64,000 nt of DNA from Camarhynchus parvulus (taxonomy: Eukaryota > Chordata > Aves > Passeriformes > Thraupidae), in NCBI RefSeq assembly GCF_901933205.1, contig NC_044576.1:8527024-8591023 (forward strand), written 5' to 3'. Shown in pieces: positions 39,373 through 52,008 of this stretch (positions are counted from its first letter, which is position 1; each line of letters starts with the position of its first letter). Both the position numbers and the translations under genes were made by a program. Below the pieces are notes generated by a model. The model searched no databases, was not told where the DNA came from, and was given only the letters and a program-made list of their open reading frames with translations.

Positions 39373-39420
39373 AATAAAAAATAAAAGCTTTTTTCAGAAA
39401 AAAAAAAAAAAGAAAAAAAA
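39373..39420 (+). other. Two polyadenylation signals followed by an A-rich tract
   Basis: AATAAA occurs at 39373-39378 and again at 39380-39385. Thirteen bases after the second begins a run of 14 A, one G and 8 A (39398-39420). This arrangement is what the genomic end of a retrocopied, polyadenylated transcript looks like. The AATAAA hexamers could alternatively serve as a genuine plus-strand polyadenylation site beside a chance A run. I could not identify the source transcript: the upstream 400 bases have several modest open frames but none I recognise, and I found no convincing target-site duplication. Confidence 0.45.
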
Positions 39421-41668
39421 TTGTTAGACTATAAAAGCCTAACCACATTCTAGAAGCCAGCTGATATTTAAGGCCTGGTCTAAACTGAGATTTAATAGAA
39501 ATAAGAACAGCTGATCACTTAGTCATACTAATAAAAAGCTTGTATGAATACTCTTAATTCAAATTAAACCATACATAACAATTCATGCTAAAATCCACCC
39601 AATCAAACCCATACAGATTTTATATTTTTAAAAGGCTTGGGCAGTAAACTTGTGGCACTTGACCAGTTAACCAAAACCCACCAAGATCACTATGATTCTA
39701 CTCTGCCTGAGCTGAAAGAGCTATTAGGTTGCTGAGTAAACAGTTCCCCTGTTCCTCCTACCTGCACACTTGTTTCCTGTACTTATTCCCAGCTTTATTT
39801 CTTCTTTCGTGCCAGCACCCACACTTGAATCAGCCCACCCACTTTTCATCTGCCAAGCAATCAGCCGCCGCTTCTTACATCTTACAGCTCCTTGGCAGAG
39901 ACTCCCAGCACTGTTCTCCGAGGACACGCTCATCCTTCCCTCTTTGAACACTGAGCCACTGTCACAGACATATTTACAAATGCTGTAGTAGAAAGCTCAG
40001 AGTAGCAGCTCCAAATGGAATAAAACCATGTCCGTGCAAAAGCAAAAAATAAATGGGAACATGCAGTGCTGCCTAAAGAGTGCTATCATTTTTTCTACCC
40101 ATATTCCTCCTCAGAGACCCAACTCCAGCTGGGGATTTATCATGTGCATAACATGGAACAAGAAAGGAGAATAAAATTACAATTGAAAACAGCAGATTGT
40201 TTGGAAGCCAGGACAGATGAGTTGTGCACCTGATGCTACACCTAACATTGCTATCTGTCTTTGGTGGAAAGTATCAATTTAGCTGACATCACCTTCTTAG
40301 GATACATTCATTTCATCAAAAGATTTCTAAGAAGAAAGGGGAAAATCCCCAGACTCTGACTCCTCAGACTTTTTAACCAAGGCTCAAAAGCAAAAGGATA
40401 CCTTGGAAGAAGGAAAAGTAGAGAGTGAGTACCAGACAAAAAAGAGCTCAGCAGTGGCAGGTACCTCTGCTACTGTGATTTCTGAGAAACGGAAAAATGT
40501 GAGGTCCTCATCTTCTGAAGGGTGCTGGAATCATTCTGCAAAGTCAAAAAACTCTTGGTCTCCAGTTAAGCAGACAATGTACCAGATGTCCTACACAAAA
40601 ACTGAAGGTGAATATTTGCAGTAAGGCTTCAATTACAACAATCATGCGCCTCATCTTGTGCACTAAAGTCTCAGAGGTCAGCCAGATTTTTTAAAGAAAC
40701 ATCTCATGCCAACAGCACTATCTAAGCAACAGTTCAGCAACAAAAGAGTTCGGTAAGTACCAGAGTAATTAAATTACTTATTGATGGTTAGCAATTCATA
40801 AATCTCTTGTTAACAAGACCACCATACCAATCATGCTACTTTTACTTAAACTCACCTTCCACAGGCCATCTAGTGAACTCAATTAGCACAATCATGGACA
40901 ACTCCAAATACCAGAATTACTTTATACAAGTGTTTCTTTTTACAAATGGTCATTTTTCAAGAGGCCTTTGTGTTCTGAGCCTTTCAAGTAACAAAAGCTG
41001 CTCTGCCGCTGATTTTCTGAGAAAGTCACAGAGAGAAACTGAGAAGATGCCACACATGCAATTAAAGATGACAATATTTCCATAAGTTCTGACAAAATAG
41101 ATGGTATTCTCCATCAAAGCAAACCAGGAACTAGCTTATGGCATATCCCATTCCCACTGTACAAGACACTCAGGGCTTTTCTCTCCCCATCACATCGTTC
41201 AGTTTATGATTTAAAAGTAATTAAATCCAATAAACCATGACAGATAAAATAAAAACTAATCAAAGTAAATAAATTACTGTTTTCACACATGGCTTTTGTT
41301 TGGGCAACAGAACAAAAGGAAGTAGATGATGACAGTGAACAAAAGTGAATAAATAAAAGAAAACATTAGTGTTTGAGACACATTATAACTCATTAACTTT
41401 TATGTCTGTTCTGCTGTAAAAAATACTCTGTATCAGCTAACAAGACAATCTAATGAGACCTATCAGGGGACTGTTATAACAAGATTAGGAGAGGGACCAG
41501 TGGCAAGGCTGCTTTTGCACAATGGAGAAAAGGATTTGTATTTAATTAACAGCATTTATCTCAACAGTCCATTGCTAAGGAATAGTCTGATAAATGCAAT
41601 CAGTCTCTTGAACCAATTGGTTGTTTAACCTCACAGACAGTTTTAAAAGAATAAATCTGGGATAACCC

Positions 41669-41714
41669 TTTGTTGATTACTGTTGATTACTATTTGTTGA
41701 TTACTATTTGTTGA
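41669..41714. repeat. Short tandem array with TGTTGATTAC core
   Basis: The core TGTTGATTAC occurs three times: twice directly adjacent, then once after TATT. A truncated fourth copy (TGTTGA) follows after another TATT. Unit lengths are therefore 10 and 14 bases. This looks like replication slippage at an AT-rich site. Confidence 0.85.
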
Positions 41715-43154
41715 AGATACTTGTTGGAACTAGCATTTGGTTGACACTGACATCAAAGTAAATTGGATTTAGCTTTTTCCATTCTGTTCCCAAATAATCC
41801 TTACCAAAACAGATGCACACAGATACAGGTAATGTGTGCACATGTGTAGCTCAAGTCATAAGCACAATGGACCAGAGACTTTAGGATTTTTCCAGAATCC
41901 AAGCCCCAGCAATCACAGCATGTTCGCAATTGAGTGAAGAAAACTCACACCCTCCCTGTCAAATGGCTCCAGTGAGGCACAAGGATCAACTGCTAAAGCC
42001 TAAGGATTGCTGCCTGAATGTCAGCAATAGAAATAATTATTGTATTAATAAAATTAGGACAATCCTAGGAGAAGAAAATGCCATAGAAGGATTAGTTTTA
42101 GTACTGAGATTAAATGTCACAAGTTTCTGCCTTCCAGACCTGTATTTGAATGGTACATCTTGTAATTCTTCGCTATTATTTTTATTATTGCTCCCTGCAA
42201 AGACACTGGCAATTTCTTTTAAAATAGTTTTACATGAAAGTACAAAATGAAAAATGTTGAAATATTTAGAGAACAAGTATCTACACACTTCTGAAGAGTT
42301 CCTGAATTTGAACAATTTAAAACACACAGCATTTTCTACAGATGACTGATCAAAAAGTAAGAGAGACAATTGTACTGATCTCTAGCTACAACAGCAATAA
42401 AAATACAGTGAAGATAATTCTTTTACTCATATTTTCCAGAACAATTGAAATGACAAGCTCCCATGTGAACCTCAGGTTCTTTACAAACCAGAGTTGTCAT
42501 CACCCAGGCAAAAAAAAATTTATTCTTCCTCCCGACCTACCTTGGGCAAAAATGAAAAATAACCTGCCAGTTATTCCAACACCAAAAATCTCCACAAATA
42601 CAAAATCTTCCTTCTGCTTATCTCTGCTAGAACTTTCAGGTGTATCATCACTTCCGTTGTCATCTTATTTCTTAATTTACTTACAATAAATATAATTGAG
42701 CAGCTATTTAAGGCTTTGTGATGATACTGAAGCCTCCAAGCCTTTTTACTTTTTCTTACATAGACAGTAAAAAACTCACTCTTGCTGCCTATAACTTTCA
42801 CTATTAATATTGCTGTCTCTAATTTTAGACTTCTGTAATATGGCTGACAAACTTGGTACTTGGTGCAAGACACATGGCTATGACAGTTTTTTTTAAGGCA
42901 TGAACTTTCTAAAAGATCATTCCCTTAGTTTACTCCATGACCCTTTCAAGAGCTCTGATTCTCTTCACAAACTGGGAAATCCTTTCACAACTATCACTGC
43001 AAGGGACTGCTCAGTTACAGCAGCATTTTGCATAAGCACTTTAATAACCAGATTCTACTTCCCTGTCTGAAAACAGGACAAAATCTTGAGCTGCAAAATT
43101 CAAATGTCACACGTACTTCACTACGGCACACAGGCTGTAAGGCTTCAGAAAGCC

Positions 43155-43168
43155 TTTTTTTTTTTTTT
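43155..43168. repeat. Poly-T tract (14 T)
   Basis: A run of 14 T immediately left of the CpG-enriched patch. Read on the minus strand it would be the A-tail of a retrocopy lying to its right, but no TTTATT (AATAAA complement) follows it within 30 bases. Confidence 0.9.
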
Positions 43169-43199
43169 AGTAAATTGTACCCAAAAGGTTTTGCAAATT

Positions 43200-43630
43200 A
43201 AATGCGAAACTACAGATGTCGCGGTAAAAGCCTTGGTTCCTTGGGCCGGCAGCAATTGCTGACCACTCAAGGCAATTGCCCCTTACATGTGGCTGAGACC
43301 ATCGAGATAATATTCTCCATGTCTCATTTAGTCAGAGGCATTCCCCACTTGGAAAAGGGCCTTACTGAAATCACGAACTTGGAGCCAACAACGCACTTCT
43401 CATCAGCACCTCAGCGCCATTCCCTGCACACAGTGCAGCAGCAGCAGGAGAGGCTCAGCCAGCCCTCTTGGCTCGGTGGCCCCGGGCTGCACGGGGCACA
43501 TGAGGACACAGGAGCAGCTCCCCAGCTGGTGGTGGCTGTTTGCAGTGGGCTGCTCGCCATCAGCATTCCAAACAGATCCCTCCCAGCACTTGCTAACGCG
43601 CTCTATTGATCAGTGGATGCCGTACTCACT
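43200..43630. promoter_or_regulatory. CpG-enriched GC-rich patch
   Basis: By hand count about 15 CpG dinucleotides fall in roughly 430 bases, far above the surrounding sequence, where a 60-base line often has none. The base composition is also clearly more GC-rich than its flanks. CpG retention suggests low germline methylation or a recent origin. The patch contains the longest open frame in the window, 43202-43609 on the plus strand, 135 codons. Its protein has a Gln-rich stretch and no domain I recognise, and a GC-rich patch reduces stop codons by itself. A weak CpG island, enhancer or lncRNA promoter are all possible. A 14-base T run (43155-43168) lies just upstream. Confidence 0.4.
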
Positions 43631-46600
43631 GGAGACCTGATTTCACTGCCTTTCATTAATTTAATTCTCTTAGCTCCAGCTAAATGGCTTGACACCTTTT
43701 TATTACATAAAGACAATCTTTTGCAGGCCTAATCTTGTATAATTTTGATCATTAACAACATGCTGTTCCAAAGAACTTTGAGTTCATTTGGAGGGACTCA
43801 CTCAACCCTCATGTTAGTGAACACTGGCAATCTTACCAGATTTTTTTTCTTGTTTTCAGCCTCTCCAAAGCATAAAGAAAGTTGTTAGTCTTGCATAAAC
43901 TGCACATTTCATTTAATGGAATCCAGCCTTACAGAGTACGGATTCTGCGAGTTTATTTCATCTCTCATAAAACCACTTTCAAATGCATATGTTCTACAAG
44001 ACTTGGCACTGTACTGCTGCAGACATGCAAGCTATCATTGTAACTGAACAATCAGATGTCAGTAAAATACTGTCTGCTTTTCCTTAGAGCACCTAATGTT
44101 GTTACAGGCAGCCCTTCCCACTTTTTATAACAGTACCTGATAATTCCGTAATCCAGCTACCCCTCTGTTCAGAAGAAAATGCACTAATGAAAAACTATTA
44201 GCTTAGCAGAAATTAAAGCTGGATCAGTTACTTAAATGTACTTAATAATGTTTCCATATCTGTAAAACCTAAAATAAGCCCTGCAGTGATTTAATTTTAG
44301 ATTATTCAAAAAAAAGAAAAAAGTTGGGAAAGGAATAAATGTTTCAAACTTCCACAGTAAACATGAAGTCAGCAAAAATAAATGTTTTGCACATATGTAA
44401 TGCTGTTGCATTGCACAATGCAGCCAATTCTCAATAAGAAGACTGAAGTTATACTGCAGTCAAAGCTAATATGATGTACATACTACATATTCACATTGGC
44501 ATGCATGGATACATGTAAGAAACAAACACTGACAATTTCATGTTTTATTGTCACTAGAAGTGTGAATGCATTTAGAGACTTGGCATCTGATAGTAATAAA
44601 ACAAGAAAGAGAAACTCAAACAGTGTAATTCTGAGCAATTAGAACATACTGCGCCTGTCACACTCGTTAGCCAAAGAGTACAAAAATCCTGTTACATGTT
44701 TCATGAACATACCAGACTTCTTGGATTCTTCCAACATACTGAGGATCTTGGAGGGTGACCAAACTAATCCTTCAGTTTCATGCTTTCATCATCTGAATAA
44801 ATTATACCCCAAATCTTATCTTGCAAAATACCATTGTATTCTATTTCATTTATGATAATCAGAGGCATTTCCCTACTATAATCTTTCAGACCTTAATGAA
44901 AGATCTTAATTCCCATTGAAGTTTGCCCATGGACAGGGTTAACCTGCTGTGTCAACTGATGGCAGGCAAAAACTGGCATTGTAAATATCCAGGTAAATTA
45001 TGGGATGTAATCACCCTCCAGGGTGGAGATGACCAAAAGCCTGAGTTCCTCTCACTGCAGCAAGGGCACCTGCTGCTGCCTTACTCAGCGCTCTGTTGGG
45101 CACGACATGGGTTTGTAAAATGACTGGGGAAGAGAGACAAAAAGAAATCTGTGATCAAGCTCTCTGTGACCTTTCTCAGACAGCTGAGGTGCAGTTATCC
45201 TTTCAGCTTAACGATGAAGAAATACAGAATTTGCATTATGAAAATTTTGAAAATATCATTCTGAATAGCAAGATTCACACCAAGAGAAAAGGAATCAATT
45301 ATTCCTTTTGACTAAAGTAGATGGAAGAAGCTGAAGTAATTGCTCCTTAAATAAAGTACTCCACTCCCCACACAAGATTTAATCTTTTAGACTGAACAAA
45401 GATTGCAAGTCTTGGCATATCCCACACACATTTATCATACTACTGCTGCTGCAGAAGGGAGGGTTAGTATCTCATTTGGTCTAGACAAGCCAGTCACAAC
45501 ATAGTTTTAGGTTTTTTTGTCTGGACCCTGCTGACCAGAAGAATCTGAACAGCTAACAAGAGAATTTGGTTCCAGTGCACAGATATACTTTACCAACTCT
45601 CTGTTATCCTCCAATTTGTGAATAGTTGTTTATTTTGGCAATTTCCTGTAATTTAAAAATTGACCACAGTTTTCTCTAAACTAATACAAAAATCAATAGA
45701 AATAAAAACATGTAGATGAAACCAGTTTTCATGCTGCATACAGTTTCTTAAACAGAATTAATCTAAAAAATCTTAAATAGAAGTAATTTTAAGTATTCAT
45801 TTACTTCTTTTAAATCAACCACGCAGTAATAATTAAACTTTCCAGTGTAAATGCAAGACTCCAACACTGGAAAAAACAGACATACATTTCTCAAAACATC
45901 ATTGTGGTTTCTGTGTTGCTCTTGAAGTCTACTGTTTCAATTATCAATCTCTACTACAGATCCAATTCAGCAAATATGGGTGTATAAGTTTACAGCAAAT
46001 ACCAATCATAAATTAAAAACTATTTACGTCTCTAACCTACAGGATGGTACCCCACATGCAAGGAAAACATGCAAAGGGAACATTCGGGGAAGTACTTTAC
46101 CACTGCACATGACAATACACTTTAAACACACTTGATAACACTAAACAGACACCAGACAGGTAGGCATCACTTGAGCTGAACAACTGATCTGCAGTTAAAA
46201 GATTATTCAAGCAATTTCACTTCCAGCAACATGAGCTGCAGGGGGCTGAGTCATGCACCTTTCTTCTCCCTTTCTCTAGAATAGTTACAATTCTAGACTT
46301 CAGGCTCTTTTGGCTAAAAGGAACAAGTGAATGACAAGTTAGATCCTGCCTGGATCTTTGTTCTACATCATCAAAAAACTCAGCCTTGTGGAACTCAGCA
46401 AAGCACCCAACCACAGGCTCTTTTACACCTTGGTGTTACCAGCACCACCTTGCAGGGTTACCTTTGTGTAGCCCATCAGCAGCACAGTGCTCCAGCTGAG
46501 TAAAGGACTAAGGGGCATTTCCTCCTCTCAGCTTTAGGCAACAGCAGAACACAGTGTGGTGATACAGCCAAGTGCTACGGATGTAAAATACAAGCAACAT

Positions 46601-49600
46601 GCAACTACACCAACTGCAACATGATTAATGCTCAGTTTCATCCAATTTTACCTGCATTCTCTTCTCTCCTGAAAAACAGCATTTAGTGTCCTATGTGTGC
46701 CCATGTTATATGAGCAAAGCAAGCATCTAGCAATTAACATAAAAATAGAATTAAAAGAGCAAGGTAGTAACAGACTCTGGGAATGCGGAATTGCCTACTG
46801 TCTAGTGTTTAAAATTTGCAACAGCAGTAAGAAACTCAGAGAGGGACTAATTAATCCTGCAAGTTGCCCTGCAGTATGAGCAGCCTTTAGCAGAAGGGAG
46901 TCACTGAAGTGGTCTTTGCATGTGTAGGAGCACATGCTGTGTTACTGAACTGCTGCAAATGAAGCTTTGTTAAATGACATGACTACTGGGGAAAGGCATA
47001 AGGGGTTAATTATAGTCAAGTGCACATGAAATATTTTGCTCTCCGTGATTAGCAATCTGAAACTAATAGTGCAAGTAAAACTGTCACCTTCTTGTTAATG
47101 GCACATTACAATATCATTTATATTAGTTTTTCCCTTAGGAAATAATAAGCTTTCTACTATATGGGGGCTGTTAACAAGGGAATTCAGCAGAACTTTAGAG
47201 GCTTATAATTCCTCTTTTATAAAATAATCACAGTAGAAGTACAGTCATAAAGCCTTTCATTACATTCATGTGACATCTTCCAGGAGGCTGACTCCTATGA
47301 GCAGTATGAAAGAACAAAGGTTAAATATTCTTCGGATATTGCATTCTGCAGAGGAATCTGGACATATCTAAACAGTGCCAGACAAAACAGTTTGGCCTAT
47401 GACAAGTCTAAAAAGAGTAATACCACAGACCTCCAAGAATCTGAACAGCGCCAGCAACTCTCGCTCTCACTCCTCATCTGGCTGCTTCCTTCAGGTTGTG
47501 ACAGAAGTTTTCACCAATGAAAATAATTCAAGGAAGATGTCAAATATTTCACACAAAGAATGCAAAATGAGAAAAATCCCAGAATGTTGTTTCCTATTTT
47601 AAAAATCTCTACACCCATATAATTTTGATGAAAAAAACCCACTTTGAATACCATTTAGATTCAACAAGAACATGTCAAGTTTGAACACAGCACAAATGGT
47701 CCCAGTGTAGAGGAACCTGTTTGTGAAATTACACCTGTGGCCTTGCACACATTTACGAAATTACTAAACCCAGGTGTCCTGTCAGTGGTCTTATAACATA
47801 TAAGCAACCCTAAATCTAATAGTAAATAGCAGCTTATTAATGAATCTCATTACAAAATTCACACTGTATCTTGCAGTAGTACCCAAGATGAAATAAAAAA
47901 CTCATATGCTAGGATAAGAAAACCTGTAGCAAGTCCATCACCATAAATAAAACCCCTTACCTCACCACCAGTGTTAAGTATTGGGTTGCCCATGGCTTTG
48001 AGGACCAGATAAGATGTTTTAAGACCTCTGTAGATTTCCGTGGCACACCTCATGTTCAAATTAACAGCAGCTACGCAGCACGCATCAGTGAACCAGCAAG
48101 ACTTCAAAGACTCAGTTTTCCTCCAACATTAAGTATATTGAAATGTTAAAATTACAACCTCCTATCATATTTTAAAATTTGGTTAAAAGCCAGCACATAT
48201 TGAATTTCATCTGTTCTCTCACTGAGAATCAGCCTCCAAGTGACAACACGGTTTCATGCACCACGCTGAAGCACAACCCAAATAGACATATATTTTTTCT
48301 GCTTTTTTTCTGTCATAAAGCAATTCTGTTTTCTTACAGCAATACATCTGCAAGCTGTTCTTTCAATTGGTTGTATATTTTTGCTGCCCAGTAAGACCAC
48401 AGTATGCGAAGTAGCTTTTTCTGCACCAGTCATGGCTACAACTGAATTACAGACTGGGAACAGTTGGGATTAAATGACATCCTAGAGACAGTATGTGCTA
48501 GTGGAGCAAAATCTATATTTCTTCCATATTAGCATACTAACCTGCCTTTATAATAGTTGCACAGAATAACACACAGAACAAGACAAGGCCACCACAAAAT
48601 TGTATTTCCATGGTAGAAGAGAATCCTCACCTTTGCCTCTTTCTCCTTTTTAACACTGATCTGCCACAGTAAAAATCATGACAGAGACATACGCTCAAAA
48701 CCACAAACCTGCATGTAGAAAACTGTTCTCTAAAATATCATTGCAGCTGGAAATGTCACCCAAGACTGAGTTACCCTTTTCAGTTCCCAATTGTCTATCA
48801 GTGTTTAATGAAATTGCATTGCATTAAAGAATAACTCTTAAAATAAGATGGTAAATAATACCTACACTTTATGAACAAAAACATTTCAATGTCTATCAGA
48901 AGGCTGGAGAAATTTATCTGTTTGGTATTTCAATATCATGCCTACTCTGAGCAACAGATGTACAATGTTTTTGTACAAAGAATTAGGACTGCAACTTTAC
49001 TAAAAAAACCTTGTATAAGAACATGGAAAAGCTCAAGGATTAATCACTAAACTGCATTTTAATATCCATTTTATGTCACTGAAGCCAAGAGTTAATAGAT
49101 AATTCAAAAGGCTATGAGAGATATATATTCAAGTTTGGTCATATTCACATCTTCAATTTTGTAAAAATCAACTATTATCTGATGTTGGCATAATTTTGTT
49201 CCATTAAGCAATCTGTGCTGAAAGTAATTCTGGGATTATAAATCTAATGAGAACAAAATAGGTCTTTTCCTATCTGAGCTAGAAGGTACAGTGGAATGGC
49301 TCTGAATCTACAATGTAAAGACAATCTCCTACTAAGACACTGCAATATCTCTTTTTTGTAAATAATGAAAAATTAAAGTCCAAGTTTTTCTTTTTGCTTT
49401 ATTTAACTTTACACAAGGATTAGGCACTCTGAATACATTGATTAAACAAATATCTTTATATTTCTTCACAAAAAATACTGTTTTCAATGCTGACTTTTAA
49501 ATCACTAAGAGTAACTATTCAGAAGTAAGACAAATTTTAAGTTGGGTTCAGGTCCACACAAACAGAGAGAATGGAGTGACAACAAAGACCATTTGCTCCT

Positions 49601-50686
49601 TACTGGTTTACAAAATCCAGCTGGAAGACTGGACCAACCCTGCATTTATTACGTATTTAGATTGATATTAAAAGAATTAATGTGCCCCTCTTTTTGGTCT
49701 TAAGAAAGAAATACATAAAAATTTAAAATAAGAGCAAGAACAAATTTGTTATAATAAAAGCAAAATGTCAAAGGCTGTTCTATTCTGCATCACTGAAGTC
49801 CAGGAAGAGTAAGTCACATACAAATGAATGTTGAAGCCTAAGTCTTACATTATAAAGTGAGAATTGCAGAATTCTCTCCAGGTCCTACCATCCTCCCTCC
49901 TAATTAGAAAGCAACCTGAATAAGACAGTGTTTCCTTCCTACCTACAGCAGCCCAAGATTAAATGGTAACAGCTTTGTTCACCTAAACCAATGTACCTGC
50001 CAGCTTTAGGCTTACATTAGTAAGCCATAAGAATTCCACTATTATGCACAAATTACAAGACAACCATATCAAATAGTTCTGCTCTATCCCTTCCCTTTAA
50101 AAAAAATAACAAAACATCAAACCAAAACCCAAAGCTAAGGTTTTGGGTATAAGCAACACAGACCATCAGGCTTTAGAATACATTTCCAATAAAGTGATGT
50201 TGATGTGGAATTTAGGATTAAAAATAGTACACTAACATTGCAAAATTAATAAAACAAGCTATGACCCTTGTGTTCTTGACAAATCAGAGAAAAAACAGAA
50301 CTAGAATTAGAAAAACAAGTAGTAATTACAGTTTGTATTTAAACAGTAAATGTCTGTTTAAAACATATCAGTGTATCAACAATGGAATGTCTGATGAAGA
50401 GCCAACAGTCATGGAAATCCATGTTCAGAGTAAGGATGCAAGAGCTTCACAGGGACAAGAAGCAAAAGAAAACCTGTATTTTATCTGACAAAGGAAAATT
50501 GTGTTTTATCGAAAGTCCAACTGCAATATAAGTATCAAAAAATGTATTTGGAAAATACAGTAAGACAAGTAAGGGGTCACAGGCAAGTTTTTCTCTCCTG
50601 GCGAGATGCTGAAATATCCTCTTCAAGCCACTCACCCCATTTATATTGGAGACATCAGTGACTGCACAACAACAGGCAAGCCTTCT

Positions 50687-50709
50687 CTACTACTACTACT
50701 ACTACTACT
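50687..50709. repeat. (CTA)n trinucleotide microsatellite
   Basis: A perfect run of seven CTA triplets plus two bases. It lies in non-coding sequence with no open frame of note around it. Confidence 0.95.
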
Positions 50710-51983
50710 TGGAGGAATTTGGAGAACAAAGATACCAGAAATACTCATTCAGAAAGGGATAAAATAATTAAATACTCCAAAATGAGAGAAAAACTACTGC
50801 TCTTCAGCAGTAACTTCAAAATATTACTTAACTTTCAACATGGCTAATTCCTTATGGAAAAACTGTTGATAATAACTGGAAATAGAAAAAGGTTGAGAAA
50901 ATACTGAAATTTCCCAAGCAAAGCTGCATATGAACAGTAATTATGGCTAATCCATCTGGTGTATTTCTTTGAGTAGGGTCAAGAGAACTGATCCTGTGAT
51001 AGTTATTGAAGAACTATTAAAAAACTCACAAGTTTCTAGTTCTTAAAACTGATAAAGAGCATTCCACCACAGAATATGACTAAAACAGTCATCCTTGAGC
51101 AGATTGATGTGTAATGGGAGCTCCTGTGATTCATGGGAAAACAAACTTTGTGAAGAGGTTCTTCTCACTTGTCCTATTAAAATTCTATTTGTGTCCACTG
51201 GGGCATTCCCCAATAGCTCATTGCTTTTCTGCCCTCATTTTGTTTACAAGGTTTGCAACAAAGGGTCCAGGATGTGAAAATACAGAGATGAAGGCAAATC
51301 TCATAACAGTATGAGATCTCACTGTATCTGTGTGCAGTCCTGGCAGCTGCATACTGGCAAGCAAAGGAAGAGGAGTTGGCCCTTCTTCCCAGCCATGATC
51401 TGGATGCTGTTAATAGGTGATATTTCAGGCTTGACAGGTAAAAAGATGCAAGGAAACCAACATCACTCAAAGAGTTACAGAATGACCAAAGGCAGCCTCC
51501 ATTCCCTAAGTGCACTCAACTCTCAGCAGCAGTGAAATAAAGGAGCTTCTTAGTTTCCTTGACCCTCCTACTGTAATTAATCTGGACTACCAGAGCTCCA
51601 GTGAAGCTAATTAATAGTTATTAAGGAACATGGTTAATGACACTATGGGCATGCATCAACACAGACACCCCATTTGTAGCTTTGCCAGAAATAAAGCATT
51701 CTTATGACAGATAATTTGCAGACCTGATTTCTCACAACGTATTCCCTCCCTGAAGGGAATATCACAATGCCAGGCTGTCTGCACGTACAGAAATATGCAG
51801 AGATATTTCATTTACCTGTGATTATTAAACAGTTACAGCTCCTAGAATTATAGAATTATAGCTGGAGCTAGGCTTAGCAAAACATTTTTAAAAAATTTAA
51901 ATCCACTACAGGAGCAAAATACTGAGGAAAAAATGAATGCTTCTTTAAAGCATTTTTTTTCTAAAATACCAAATATTTAATGT

Positions 51984-52008
51984 AAATGTCAAATTATATT
52001 TGACATTT
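51984..52008. repeat. Perfect 11-bp inverted repeat with 3-base loop
   Basis: AAATGTCAAAT (51984-51994) and ATTTGACATTT (51998-52008) are exact reverse complements with a TAT loop. The stem is AT-rich, so it is only moderately stable. Such palindromes are not rare in AT-rich DNA; no function is inferred. Confidence 0.85.

Larger units (their letters stand above)
34154..43154. other. Non-coding sequence, moderately AT-rich
   Basis: Small frames at 34.4-34.9 kb, 36.0-36.9 kb and 37.9-38.8 kb are open on one or both strands but show no domain or consistent frame. A TGTAATTA cluster at 37.4-37.6 kb and the polyadenylation-like end at 39.4 kb are the only points of note. A short TCTATCTATC run sits near 36738-36748. 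Confidence 0.7.

Noticed and set aside
42530..42560. CCTTGGGCAAAAATG as a third MIR-like start
   Set aside because: The following blocks do not match the MIR order, unlike the other two candidates.
44923..45311. Two overlapping plus-strand frames as a frameshifted gene
   Set aside because: The joined peptides show no known domain and the second frame could open by chance; no splice or conservation evidence is available.
51843..51860. TAGAATTATAGAATTATA, resembling the reverse complement of the CR1 terminal octamer repeat
   Set aside because: The sequence that should follow on a reversed CR1 end (a GGTTGGAAxGGACC-type block, then AAGATCATC) is absent.
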